Shown here: positions 8,903 to 16,915 of the stretch, in pieces
Numbering within the stretch: the first letter of the stretch is position 1
Layout of the letters: every line of letters begins with the position of its first letter
Program-made: the position numbers and the translations under genes
Notes under the pieces: model-generated
Told to the model about the DNA's origin: nothing
What the model saw: the letters and a program-made list of their open reading frames with translations, nothing else
Databases searched by the model: none
NCBI RefSeq assembly: GCF_018130955.1
Contig: NZ_JAFCJM010000023.1
Span: 37,511 to 101,510, forward strand
Direction: 5' to 3'
DNA: 64,000 nt
DNA from: Bradyrhizobium liaoningense
GTDB lineage: Bacteria > Pseudomonadota > Alphaproteobacteria > Rhizobiales > Xanthobacteraceae

Positions 8903-9895
8903 TCAGTAACGCAGCGCGCCGAATTTGTAGCCGTAATGATAGGCGATCTGGAGCATCAGATATGCTGCGATGGCTCTGCGGATCTCCGTTTGCGTCGGAT
9001 CGAAGCCGAGCGCGCGCCGCCGCAAGATACCCATCTCCTTGACACCGACCGCGTAGGTCGCGGCGGTCTTCTGCGCATCGTGGATGCGGAAGCACGCAAG
9101 GAATCGCGGCAAGCGGCGGAACTTGAATCCTGTCGCCTGCGCGCGGAGGATGAAATCCCAGTCCATCGCGTAGTGGAAGCTTTCGTCGATCGGTCCGATC
9201 TTGTCCCAGACGCGCTTGCGCCAGAACATCGTCTCCTGCGGGATGTAGTCGGCGTATTGCAGCACCTTGCCATTGTAGGGCGGCAGCACGGAGCGACCGA
9301 CCTCGAGCCCGTCACGATCGACGAAGACGCGATGGCCATAGACGATGTCGACGTCCGGGTGCGCCATGAAGTAGTTCGCGACATAGGCGAGCGTGCCGGG
9401 CAGCAGCATGTCGTCGCTGTTGAGATAGGCCATGATCTCGCAATCGACATCGGCCAGGCCCAGGTTGATGGCGTTGGACTGACCCGCGTCGCGCTCGCTG
9501 CGCCAGCTGATGCTGTCGCCGCGGCTCTTCAGGAGATCGAGCGTGCCGTCGATCGAGGCACCATCCTGCACGTGATAGTACAGGTTCGGATAGTTCTGGC
9601 TGACGATGCTGTCGATCGTGGCGCCGAGATAGTGCGCGTGATTGTAACTCGGCGTGACCATCGCAATGCGCGGCGCGTTCGCCGGCGGAGGCGGCGCCGG
9701 CTGAAAGCTGTTCATGTTGAGCAGGCGCGGTGGATATTGCTCGAAGGTCCACATCGGCGGACGCCGCCACAGGCTGCGCAGCGTCGTTCGCCGCTGGCCG
9801 GCTGCGATCAGGTGCTGGTTTCTTTCCAGAAGCGCAATGCGGTTCTCGAGTTCCTCCACTTGCTGCAAGAGTTTTTTCTGAAGTTCCTCGTCCAT
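8903..9895 (-). CDS. Family 2 glycosyltransferase
   Basis: A 330-residue GT-A fold enzyme that should transfer a sugar from a nucleotide donor to a cell-surface glycan or protein. An N-terminal coiled coil (about residues 3-28, QKKLLQQVEELENRIALLE) precedes the catalytic domain, which begins at about residue 75 with IAMVTPSYNHAHYLGATIDSI. The donor/metal region is LNSDDMLLPG, a DD-containing motif, and the acceptor side holds YAMDWDFILRA. There is no membrane segment, so it probably works at the cytoplasmic face. An RBS-like AGGA lies about ten bases before the ATG, and a strong hairpin (9917-9946) sits 22 bp upstream, separating it from the sortase. The acceptor cannot be inferred. Confidence 0.9.
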   Translation of the reverse strand: MDEELQKKLLQQVEELENRIALLERNQHLIAAGQRRTTLRSLWRRPPMWTFEQYPPRLLNMNSFQPAPPPPANAPRIAMVTPSYNHAHYLGATIDSIVSQNYPNLYYHVQDGASIDGTLDLLKSRGDSISWRSERDAGQSNAINLGLADVDCEIMAYLNSDDMLLPGTLAYVANYFMAHPDVDIVYGHRVFVDRDGLEVGRSVLPPYNGKVLQYADYIPQETMFWRKRVWDKIGPIDESFHYAMDWDFILRAQATGFKFRRLPRFLACFRIHDAQKTAATYAVGVKEMGILRRRALGFDPTQTEIRRAIAAYLMLQIAYHYGYKFGALRY

Positions 9896-9916
9896 ACCCG
9901 TGTCCTGCAGCCGCAG

Positions 9917-9946
9917 AAAAGGGGGTTCCGCGCGCCAACCCCCTTT
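9917..9946 (-). terminator. Probable rho-independent terminator downstream of sortase
   Basis: On the minus strand the sequence reads AAAGGGGGTT, a nine-base loop, then AACCCCCTTTTC. The ten-pair stem followed by a T-run fits an intrinsic terminator. It would end transcription from the sortase gene about 130 bases after its stop. Because it lies just before the glycosyltransferase start it could also act as a leader hairpin for that gene. Confidence 0.65.
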
Positions 9947-10077
9947 ATAGGTCTACGGCCGTTAATGCCAGTTCAGTTCCGGCCCAAAATGGCCGCAACG
10001 TGAATCGTGCTTCAGATGAGAAGCCTCCAGCGGAACAAGCAGATAGCAGGTTTTGGGAAGCGAATGGCGGGGTTTGG

Positions 10078-10644
10078 TTAATCAGGGCCGATCATGGTGG
10101 CGTGCAGGATATAGCGCTCGGGCCCCGGCGTCAGCGCGTCGAACGGCCAGCAGGTCGATAGCACCAGCTCATGACCCTGTGTCGCAAGGTCGATGCCGGA
10201 TGCGTCGAAACGGACCACGGCAGAATAATCGGAGCGGTAGCGGAAGCGCTTGCCGTCGCTGCGCGTGATGTCGATCTCGTCGCCGACGGACACATTTTGC
10301 AAGAAGCGGAAATGCGTATCGCGATGCGCCGAATAGACGGCGACGCCGCGTTCGCCGGCATTGGCGGTTTGCTCGACATGGCCGGGCCCGAAGGCGAGCG
10401 CCTGGCCACTGCTGCCGGCGAGCACGATGGCGTGCGCGCCGATCCGCTTCACCTCGACCCGGGCGACCGGCCAGGTATCCGCCCACGACCACGGCTTGGT
10501 CGGCTGGCCGGTCGCGACGCTCTGCGCAAAGGCGCGCTCGAGCAGCACCTGCGCCAGCCATGCCTTGGCGTGGATATAGGCGCCGTCGCCGAACAGGATG
10601 GCGCCGACGAGGGCAAGGGCGAGCGGAGAGATGAAGCGGGGCAT
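10078..10644 (-). CDS. Class GN sortase
   Basis: A 188-residue membrane-anchored transpeptidase of the proteobacterial GN class. An N-terminal hydrophobic segment (about residues 5-20) tethers it on the outer side of the inner membrane. The catalytic residues are all visible: H107 in YSAHRD, C165 in LSTCWPFD and R177 in PERYIL. By family it cleaves the C-terminal sorting signal of a single dedicated substrate. That substrate is the next gene upstream on the same strand (LPKTA at its C-terminus), as is standard for this pair. The start ATG is chosen because the MPRFISPLALAL start gives a clean anchor and AGGGAG/CAGG lies upstream; a longer frame begins 39 bases earlier inside a repeat. Confidence 0.93.
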   Translation of the reverse strand: MPRFISPLALALVGAILFGDGAYIHAKAWLAQVLLERAFAQSVATGQPTKPWSWADTWPVARVEVKRIGAHAIVLAGSSGQALAFGPGHVEQTANAGERGVAVYSAHRDTHFRFLQNVSVGDEIDITRSDGKRFRYRSDYSAVVRFDASGIDLATQGHELVLSTCWPFDALTPGPERYILHATMIGPD

Positions 10645-10661
10645 TTTGCCTGGACTCCCTG

Positions 10662-10744
10662 CATTACGAGCGAAGCGAAACAATCCAGTGCGTCTCAGCG
10701 GTGGCAGACCGGATTGCTTCGGAATTCACGCACCTCGCAATGAC
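10662..10744. repeat. Inverted intergenic repeat
   Basis: The ends GCATTACGAGCGAAGCGAAACAATCC and GGATTGCTTCGGAATTC...CTCGCAATGAC are imperfect inverted copies. A related half-element occurs at 29376-29412. It lies between the sortase and its substrate gene, so these two genes may be transcribed separately or with this structure in the message. Confidence 0.65.
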
Positions 10745-10842
10745 AATCGCGAAGAAAAAGGCGCGCGCGGCCGTTGGACGGGACGGGCAGCCGCGCGCGC
10801 ACAAGAAGAGGAGTCGGGTGAGGTCTCCTCTTTCACCCGGCG

Positions 10843-13113
10843 TCAATGAGCAAGGAGTTGACGCCGGTTGAACACGAACAGGAACAGGCTGAGCAGGAGC
10901 AGGATGAGGCCTGCGATCATCTTCAATTCGGAGGTCGTCGCCGTCTTCGGTAGCCGGACCGTGTCGGGCTGGGCGGCAGGCGCTGGCCGTCGCGTCGCTG
11001 TCCGGCCGGTCGCATCCGCACGCCGCTCCCGGAGCTGTGCCGGCACTTGCTGCATCTGTTCGCCGAACACCTTCTCGAAATCCCAGCCGGCCGGCAGGTT
11101 GATCGGCAGCTCGCTGAGCCTGAGCGGCTCGCCGGCGGGACGACTTGGCGTCTTGTCGACGGCAACGAGGCTGGTCAGCCGGGTGACGAGCTGATGCTCG
11201 AGCGCAAGCGCCAAGATGGTCTTGTCGGCATCCTCCTGGGTCAGCTCGCGCATGGTGCGCGCGACTTCGGCGTCGCCGATCTTGCGGTTGGCCCAAAGTT
11301 TTGACAGGCCCTTGCCTTCGGCGGCATTGCTGAGCGGCAGCGTCACCGACCACGGCCGGTCGCCGACCCGGCCCTTGATCTCGAAGGAGCCATCGAGCTT
11401 GTCGAGTTTCGCGGCCAGCACCAGCGGCTCGTCGCGATAGACGTCGGGCACCATCGCTGGCGTGACGTCGGCATGGGTGTCCGAGAATTTGGCGCTCAGG
11501 CCGGTGACGGCCGGATTCTCCAGCTTGGCGAACAGGCCGCGCATGCGCTCCTCGACCTGCTCGACCGATCCGATATGGGTGAAGGCGCCGCGCCCGAGCT
11601 CGGAGGCGCGCGTCATCAGATAGGTGTTGGGCGCAGATCCGATGCCGACCATGAAGATGCGCGAGCGGCCGCGCATCGCCGTGATCGTTTCGAACAATTG
11701 CTGCTCATTGCCGATCGCGCCGTCGGTCAGGAACACGACCTGGCGAAGCATATTCGTGTCGCCGATCCCATCGGTCAGCGCCGCGCGCATCGCCGGCACC
11801 ATTTCCGTGCCGCCGCGCGCCTGCAGCGCGCTCACGAAGGAGGTCGCCTCGCGAATGTGGTCGGCATCGGCCGGCACCGAGGCTGGAAACAGAGCGTCCA
11901 TCGTGTCGTCAAAACGGATGACGTTGAAGCGGTCGTTGGGCTGCAGACGGCCGAGCGCGTAGAGCAGGCTGGCCTTGGCCTGCACGATGGATGTGCCGCC
12001 CATCGAGCCGGAATTGTCAATCACGAACACCGCTTCGCGGGGCAGCGGCTTCTGCGTGGCTTGATCCAGCGTCGGAGGTGTGACGAAGGCGAGCAGATAG
12101 TCGGCGTCTCCGACATGTTCGCGGAACAGGCCGACAGACGGCGCCTTCTCTGCCGCCGGTTTCCAGGTCAGCTCGAAATCGCGGTCGGCGGGAACGGTAT
12201 CATCGGCGAGCCTGACAATACGCGTCGTCGCGTCGGGACTGTCGGTCTTGACCGCGTGGTGATGGCTTTTGACGTCGCCGAGCGGAAATCCGGCCTGCAG
12301 GCGAACCGTGATGCTGGTCGGATTGATCGGCGGATTCTTCCGGGGATCGAGCACCGGCGGCGTGATGCGGTCGCGGTCGGGCACCGGATCGGTCTTGGTC
12401 GCGCCCCAGCCGGAGCCGTCCGGACGGAAATCGACGCTCTGCACGATGGGTGAGGGATTGTAGCGCGGGCCCACCACCAGCGGCACGCGCAGCGAATATT
12501 CGTTGCCGGACTGGTGTACGGGCTCCTGATATTCGATCTGCACCAGCACGGTCTCGCCGGGGCCGATATTGGCGACCGAGTTGGTAAAAATGTTCGGCCG
12601 CTGCTGCTCGGTCAGCGCCGCCTTCTGGCCATCGCGGCGCGCTTGCTCGTAGATCACGCGCGCCTGCTGCCGCTCCTTGATGTCGCCGATGATGACGCGG
12701 TCGCCGACCACCATCTTCAGCGTGTCGACGGCGCCGTTGGTCGCCAGTGGGTAGACGTACGTCGCCTCCACCCAGTCCTTGCCGGGGTTGCGGAAGATCT
12801 GGGTGACACGGGCGCGCAGCGTCGGGCCCGAGACCGTGATGTCGACGTCGATGCCGAGCCTGACGGCTTCGGTCGTGACGCCGTCGTCCTTCAGCAGCAG
12901 CGTCCCCGAAAGGGCCTCAGCGGGTTGCAGCAGGGTCGCCTGGTCCGATGTGGCCGACCAGGCCGGGTCGAGACTGACGAAAAGGCTGACCAGGAGGGCC
13001 ACGAAACCGATCAGGATCACGGCGATGCCCTGCACGAGGAGAACCAGCCCCAGCTTGATCAATTGCCTCAGCATGGGGTGCTCGTCGCTTTCGATGTCGC
13101 TGATGGTGCTCAT
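10843..13113 (-). CDS. Marine proteobacterial sortase target protein (VIT and VWA domains)
   Basis: A 756-residue surface protein anchored by the adjacent class GN sortase. An N-terminal hydrophobic segment spans about residues 16-48. A VIT domain follows at about 86-200 and a von Willebrand A domain at about 360-525, with the metal-site motif DxSxS at D366 (VIDNSGSMGG). The C-terminus is a textbook sorting signal: LPKTA at 721-725, a hydrophobic helix, then FNRRQLLAH. The domain layout resembles inter-alpha-trypsin inhibitor heavy chains and suggests protein binding at the cell surface. GGGAG lies upstream of the chosen ATG; the frame is open further upstream but non-homologous. A 7 bp inverted repeat at 10815-10839 directly after the stop may be a weak terminator. 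Confidence 0.93.
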   Translation of the reverse strand: MSTISDIESDEHPMLRQLIKLGLVLLVQGIAVILIGFVALLVSLFVSLDPAWSATSDQATLLQPAEALSGTLLLKDDGVTTEAVRLGIDVDITVSGPTLRARVTQIFRNPGKDWVEATYVYPLATNGAVDTLKMVVGDRVIIGDIKERQQARVIYEQARRDGQKAALTEQQRPNIFTNSVANIGPGETVLVQIEYQEPVHQSGNEYSLRVPLVVGPRYNPSPIVQSVDFRPDGSGWGATKTDPVPDRDRITPPVLDPRKNPPINPTSITVRLQAGFPLGDVKSHHHAVKTDSPDATTRIVRLADDTVPADRDFELTWKPAAEKAPSVGLFREHVGDADYLLAFVTPPTLDQATQKPLPREAVFVIDNSGSMGGTSIVQAKASLLYALGRLQPNDRFNVIRFDDTMDALFPASVPADADHIREATSFVSALQARGGTEMVPAMRAALTDGIGDTNMLRQVVFLTDGAIGNEQQLFETITAMRGRSRIFMVGIGSAPNTYLMTRASELGRGAFTHIGSVEQVEERMRGLFAKLENPAVTGLSAKFSDTHADVTPAMVPDVYRDEPLVLAAKLDKLDGSFEIKGRVGDRPWSVTLPLSNAAEGKGLSKLWANRKIGDAEVARTMRELTQEDADKTILALALEHQLVTRLTSLVAVDKTPSRPAGEPLRLSELPINLPAGWDFEKVFGEQMQQVPAQLRERRADATGRTATRRPAPAAQPDTVRLPKTATTSELKMIAGLILLLLSLFLFVFNRRQLLAH

Positions 13114-13281
13114 TTCGCCTGCTCCCGAAGACCGTCTGGCCACGCTCCAAATCTGCCGGGAGGGCGGATTTTCGCGAGCAGAATGATCGGCAATGTTCTG
13201 CCGCCCGCCATCCGGGGACGGTGCGGCGGAGGTGGCGATGTACGGTTTTGTGCTGATTTGTCCGTCTGCTAGACTGGCGCC

Positions 13282-14058
13282 ATGGGAGCAGGAAACGGGA
13301 TGCAGACGCCGGACAAGCAGCTCACGGACGAGCAAAGCCGTGAGGTCGCCGAGAAGATTCGCGAAGAGATCGCGAAACGCCGGATTTCCCGGCAGACACT
13401 GGCCGAGCAGGCAAAGCTCAGCCTGTCGACGCTGGAGAAAGTGCTCGGCGGACGTCGGCCGTTCACGCTCGCGACCACGGTGCGGCTGGAGCAGGCGCTG
13501 GGCGTATCGCTGCGCCGGAGTTCGCCTGTGCCTGTCGCCCCCGGCGGCAACGATGTCGCGCCCGACAGTCTCGGCTCCTACTCACACCGTGCCGTGACCT
13601 GGCTGGAGGACGTCTACATCACGCTGCGGCCGTCCTTCGGCGACAAGGACGCGATCTTCGCCTACCGCACCGAAATCGTCTGGGAGCCCGCCGTCTCCTC
13701 ACTCGTCTTCCGCGAGGGCGACCGAACCGATGCCGCCTATGAGCACACCGGTGAGGTCGCCGTCCCCCACCAGTCGGGCTTCATCTACCTCGTCATCAAC
13801 CGCCACGGCCAGCACCGCGTCATCACCGTGTCGCGGCCGACGGTGGCCGGCGAGATGTACGGGATCATCTCGACGCTCCGTGCCGGTCCCGGATCGCAAC
13901 TGACGCCGATTGCTGCGCCGATCGCCTTCGTCCCGTTCAGAAACGTCGAGAAACCGACCTTGGGGCGGATTGCGATCGACAATGTCAATCATGCGCTGTA
14001 CCAGAACCATCTGCGCCGCACCGTGGACGAGCCGTTTGCGCTGTTTCTTCCGGTCTAG
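13282..14058 (+). CDS. XRE family transcriptional regulator
   Basis: A 258-residue protein with an N-terminal helix-turn-helix at about residues 18-75 (RISRQTLAEQAKLSLSTLEKVLGGRRPFTLATTVRLEQALG), the Cro/CI type. The remaining 180 residues form an uncharacterised beta-rich region (WLEDVYITLRPSFGDKDAIFAYRTEIVWEP), presumably a sensing or partner domain. It is divergent from the sortase substrate gene, with 168 bp between starts, which makes it a good candidate for the local regulator of the sortase pair; that link is inference. The first ATG is used; MQTPDKQ, six codons later, is possible. Confidence 0.82.
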   Translation: MGAGNGMQTPDKQLTDEQSREVAEKIREEIAKRRISRQTLAEQAKLSLSTLEKVLGGRRPFTLATTVRLEQALGVSLRRSSPVPVAPGGNDVAPDSLGSYSHRAVTWLEDVYITLRPSFGDKDAIFAYRTEIVWEPAVSSLVFREGDRTDAAYEHTGEVAVPHQSGFIYLVINRHGQHRVITVSRPTVAGEMYGIISTLRAGPGSQLTPIAAPIAFVPFRNVEKPTLGRIAIDNVNHALYQNHLRRTVDEPFALFLPV

Positions 14059-14094
14059 CAGCGGTTCTTCATCTGGCCGCGTTCCGCCTACAAC

Positions 14095-15606
14095 ATGATC
14101 ATGCCGAAGTCGCAGCCAGCAAGCGGCGCCGAACCGCCATTGTTCTCCATCATCATCCCGCTTGAGTATCATCGCGGGCAGTGGGAGCAGTCGTGGCAGG
14201 GCTGGACGCAGCAGACCGTCGAACGATCTCTCTACGAGATCATCCTGGTCGTGCCGCCCGACTTCTCGCCACGGGAGAGCCTGGCCGCGCTTGCCGGCAA
14301 CGGCGCGCGGCTCGAGTTCGCGGAATCGGTCCACGACATCGGGCTCTGTGCGATCGGCGCGCACAAGGCGCGCGGCCGATACCTGTTCTTCACGGAATCG
14401 CACTGCTGGCCCGAGCCGGACGTACTCGCGCTCTGCACCCGTGCCATCGACAATCATCCCGACTGGGCGGGGTTCTCCTGTCGATCGGTTCCGATCTGTC
14501 ACAACCGCCTCTCGGAGGCAGAGGCCGACATGTACCAGGCCGATATCGACTACGGCATGAAGGTGCATCCCTGGCGCAAGGTGCTCGACCAGTGCTTCGT
14601 GACGCGGCGCGATGTCTACGAGGAGTGCGGCGGCTTGCGCGAGGAGCTCGGCCATTTCGCAGAATGGGTGCTCGCGGCAAGCTATCACGCGCGTGGCCAC
14701 GCGATCGGCTATCTGGAGGAGGCCCGCTTCCATCACTACTACATCGGCAGGCTCGGCGATCTCGCGATGTTCACGCTCGACTTCGTGCAGGGCGAGATCC
14801 GCTACCTCAGCGAAGGCAAGCGTGGTCCCGGCAGCGAGCTCCTGGAGATTCCGCGCGAATGGAGCTGTCAGGACAATTTCGATTCTGGTCTCGCGCGTCA
14901 TCTCGTCGGCGCTCTCGTGCGGGACGGTGTTTCGCGCGACCTGCGCGAAAGCGCATCCCTCCGGCAATTGCGGGTGTTGTCGCGCTGGGTTGTGCTCGCC
15001 GCTCTCGGCGATCGTCCCGAGCGCGGCGCCGCCCGGCTCGCGGCGTTCCGTGCGTGCTGCGTGCTGACGGTTCTGGGGCTCGCCGGCTCGCGCGCGAGCA
15101 TCTCGCGCTGGCTGAAGCGCTACATCGCGGCCCTGATCGACTATCAGCGCCTCGACTGTATCCGGCGCTGTCGCCCGGTCGCACGCCGTGCGCTCATGCG
15201 ATCGGGCGAGCGCGTGCTTGCGCAGGCGGGCTTCCACGCCTGGGAGACCTGGCATGGTCGCGGGTTCCGCTGGAGCGAGCCCGAGGCGGCGGTCCGGATC
15301 AGCGTAGAGCCCGGCCACACTGTGGTCCGTATCGAATGCCTCGACGTCCGCGGGCCGCTGGATGGGATCGGGGTCCGCTTCTATTGCGACGGCGCCCGCG
15401 TGCCCGACACGTCGATCGTCGTCCGCGGCGATGGCTTCGATGTGAGCGTCGATCGGCCTTCAGGCGATGCATTCGTCCTGGCGTGGATCTGTGCGCGCTT
15501 TGCCGCGGTCGGGGATGAACGTCGTCTCGGCTTGCCGGTCGCGGCCATCGACCTCACGTCGGACGAGCGTAGCGACACGCCGCCTGTAAGAGTCAAAGCC
15601 GGTTGA
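14095..15606 (+). CDS. Family 2 glycosyltransferase with extra C-terminal domain
   Basis: A 503-residue protein. Residues 14-230 form a GT-A catalytic domain starting PLFSIIIPLEYHRGQW. The usual DxD is replaced by TESHCWPEPD at about 100-109, the ExH variant seen in one branch of family 2, and the acceptor region is GHFAEWVLAASY. A helical middle (about 255-370) is followed by a beta-rich C-terminal domain at about 378-487 opening GFHAWETWHGRGFRWSEPEAAVRI. A similar opening occurs at the end of the neighbouring sulfotransferase-like protein. It starts 36 bp after the XRE gene and may share its transcript. No strong ribosome site decides between ATG 14095 and ATG 14101. Substrate unknown. Confidence 0.82.
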   Translation: MIMPKSQPASGAEPPLFSIIIPLEYHRGQWEQSWQGWTQQTVERSLYEIILVVPPDFSPRESLAALAGNGARLEFAESVHDIGLCAIGAHKARGRYLFFTESHCWPEPDVLALCTRAIDNHPDWAGFSCRSVPICHNRLSEAEADMYQADIDYGMKVHPWRKVLDQCFVTRRDVYEECGGLREELGHFAEWVLAASYHARGHAIGYLEEARFHHYYIGRLGDLAMFTLDFVQGEIRYLSEGKRGPGSELLEIPREWSCQDNFDSGLARHLVGALVRDGVSRDLRESASLRQLRVLSRWVVLAALGDRPERGAARLAAFRACCVLTVLGLAGSRASISRWLKRYIAALIDYQRLDCIRRCRPVARRALMRSGERVLAQAGFHAWETWHGRGFRWSEPEAAVRISVEPGHTVVRIECLDVRGPLDGIGVRFYCDGARVPDTSIVVRGDGFDVSVDRPSGDAFVLAWICARFAAVGDERRLGLPVAAIDLTSDERSDTPPVRVKAG

Positions 15607-15609
15607 CGT

Positions 15610-16821
15610 TCAGTCGAGTTGCAGCCGAGCGATCGCGAAGCCGAGCTGGCGAATGTCAGGCGAACTGGGATCGAGATCGTGCGGGCTTCCCATGACCGGA
15701 CATCGAAAGGTCAGGGCAGCGCGGCCCGGGCCGTTCGCCCAGGCGCCTTCGGGAATCTCGCTTTCGATGAGAATGCCGCCTTCGGCGACGCGCTTGCACA
15801 GCCGAAGCGGCCGGCCGTTGAGCGTGATCTCGAGCCGATTGAGCGTATCCTCGTTGAACACGTGCGACAGCAGACATTGGAATTGCCGGGGTGTCGTTGC
15901 CGCCCGCAGGCTCAGCGTGGCGGCCGGAGCGGAATTCCAGCACAGCCAGTGGCCTTCGTGATGCTCCCGTTCGTGCCAGCCGACGCCATGCAGGGGCTGA
16001 TCCGGCGTAAAGCCATCGGCCTCGATCGGGGTCGCAAGCTCTGCCGCATCTTCGCCTGACGGCAGCGCCGCAAGTTTTTGCTCGAGCAGCCGGGACGCCT
16101 CGTCATAGAGCCGCAGGTCGAGTTCATTCCACGAGCGAAGGATTCGGAGGGACCCGGGATCGAGTTCGGGGTGGCTTGATCGCGGTGTGCGGTTGAGATA
16201 GGGCAGGGGACCGAGCGGGCCCCAGCCCATCATCCGTCCGAGCAGCCTCAGCGTATCGGCTTGCCGTTCCAGAATGCCGGCGAGGTCGATGCGTGCGAGA
16301 TTGGTCAACGCTGCGTCCAGGAGGCGCGGATCGTCATCGTGAAGGCCGGACGACGGGCTGCCTGCGAGTTGCCGTGTCTGCACGTTGGCGAGCCAGTAGC
16401 GCGCGAGTGTTTCCTCTTCGGCGAGAAAGCGCGGCAGGCCGAGGGCACGTGCTCGCTCCTGGAACCGGCGCCGCGCCGCGTATTCGTCAGCGCTGAGCTC
16501 GGTCGACAGCGTGCGGAAGAAGGGCTCGCTGTGGCTTTGAAAGAAGTCATAGGCGGAGATGCAGCGCGCCATCGGTTCGCGCAGAACGGTGAAGATGGTC
16601 GGACGAGTCGGGAAAGACGCGGCATAGTCGAAGCCGACATGGCCGGTGGCAAACAGCGCGTCGCCCGGTTGCTGCGGGCCGCTCGCGGAATGAGCCTGAT
16701 ACAGGATCCGGTCCGCGGGAAAGCGGTTGGCCAACAGCCCGCGCAACGAGACGCCTGCGGTCTTGCGGATATGAAGAAAGAAAAACGGCCTTTCGGCCGT
16801 CAGCCTCGCGGCCTGCTTCAT
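15610..16821 (-). CDS. Sulfotransferase family protein with C-terminal accessory domain
   Basis: A 403-residue protein. The first half matches the sulfotransferase family: a PAPS 5'-phosphosulfate loop FFFLHIRKTAGVSL at residues 13-26 and the 3'-phosphate site TVLREPMARCISAYDFF at about 78-94. It should transfer sulfate from PAPS to a carbohydrate or similar hydroxyl acceptor. The last 130 residues (274-403) are a separate beta-rich domain beginning PLHGVGWHEREHHEGHW, with LEITLNGRPL typical of that fold. GGGGA sits nine bases before the chosen ATG, better than an ATG 30 bases upstream. The gene is convergent with the glycosyltransferase, ends 3 bp apart. Some family-2 sulfotransferase-like proteins have uncertain activity, so function is probable only. 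Confidence 0.75.
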   Translation of the reverse strand: MKQAARLTAERPFFFLHIRKTAGVSLRGLLANRFPADRILYQAHSASGPQQPGDALFATGHVGFDYAASFPTRPTIFTVLREPMARCISAYDFFQSHSEPFFRTLSTELSADEYAARRRFQERARALGLPRFLAEEETLARYWLANVQTRQLAGSPSSGLHDDDPRLLDAALTNLARIDLAGILERQADTLRLLGRMMGWGPLGPLPYLNRTPRSSHPELDPGSLRILRSWNELDLRLYDEASRLLEQKLAALPSGEDAAELATPIEADGFTPDQPLHGVGWHEREHHEGHWLCWNSAPAATLSLRAATTPRQFQCLLSHVFNEDTLNRLEITLNGRPLRLCKRVAEGGILIESEIPEGAWANGPGRAALTFRCPVMGSPHDLDPSSPDIRQLGFAIARLQLD

Positions 16822-16915
16822 CAAATTGTCCCCGGTCAGGCTGCCCCGCACTGCTTGAGCACCTGTATCATAGCTTGCGCAGCGCCGTAACCAAAGCGCG
16901 ATGCAGGCGCAGCGC

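Noticed and set aside
13699..15318. 539-codon minus-strand frame opposite the XRE and glycosyltransferase genes
   Set aside because: Antisense shadow spanning two real genes and their junction.
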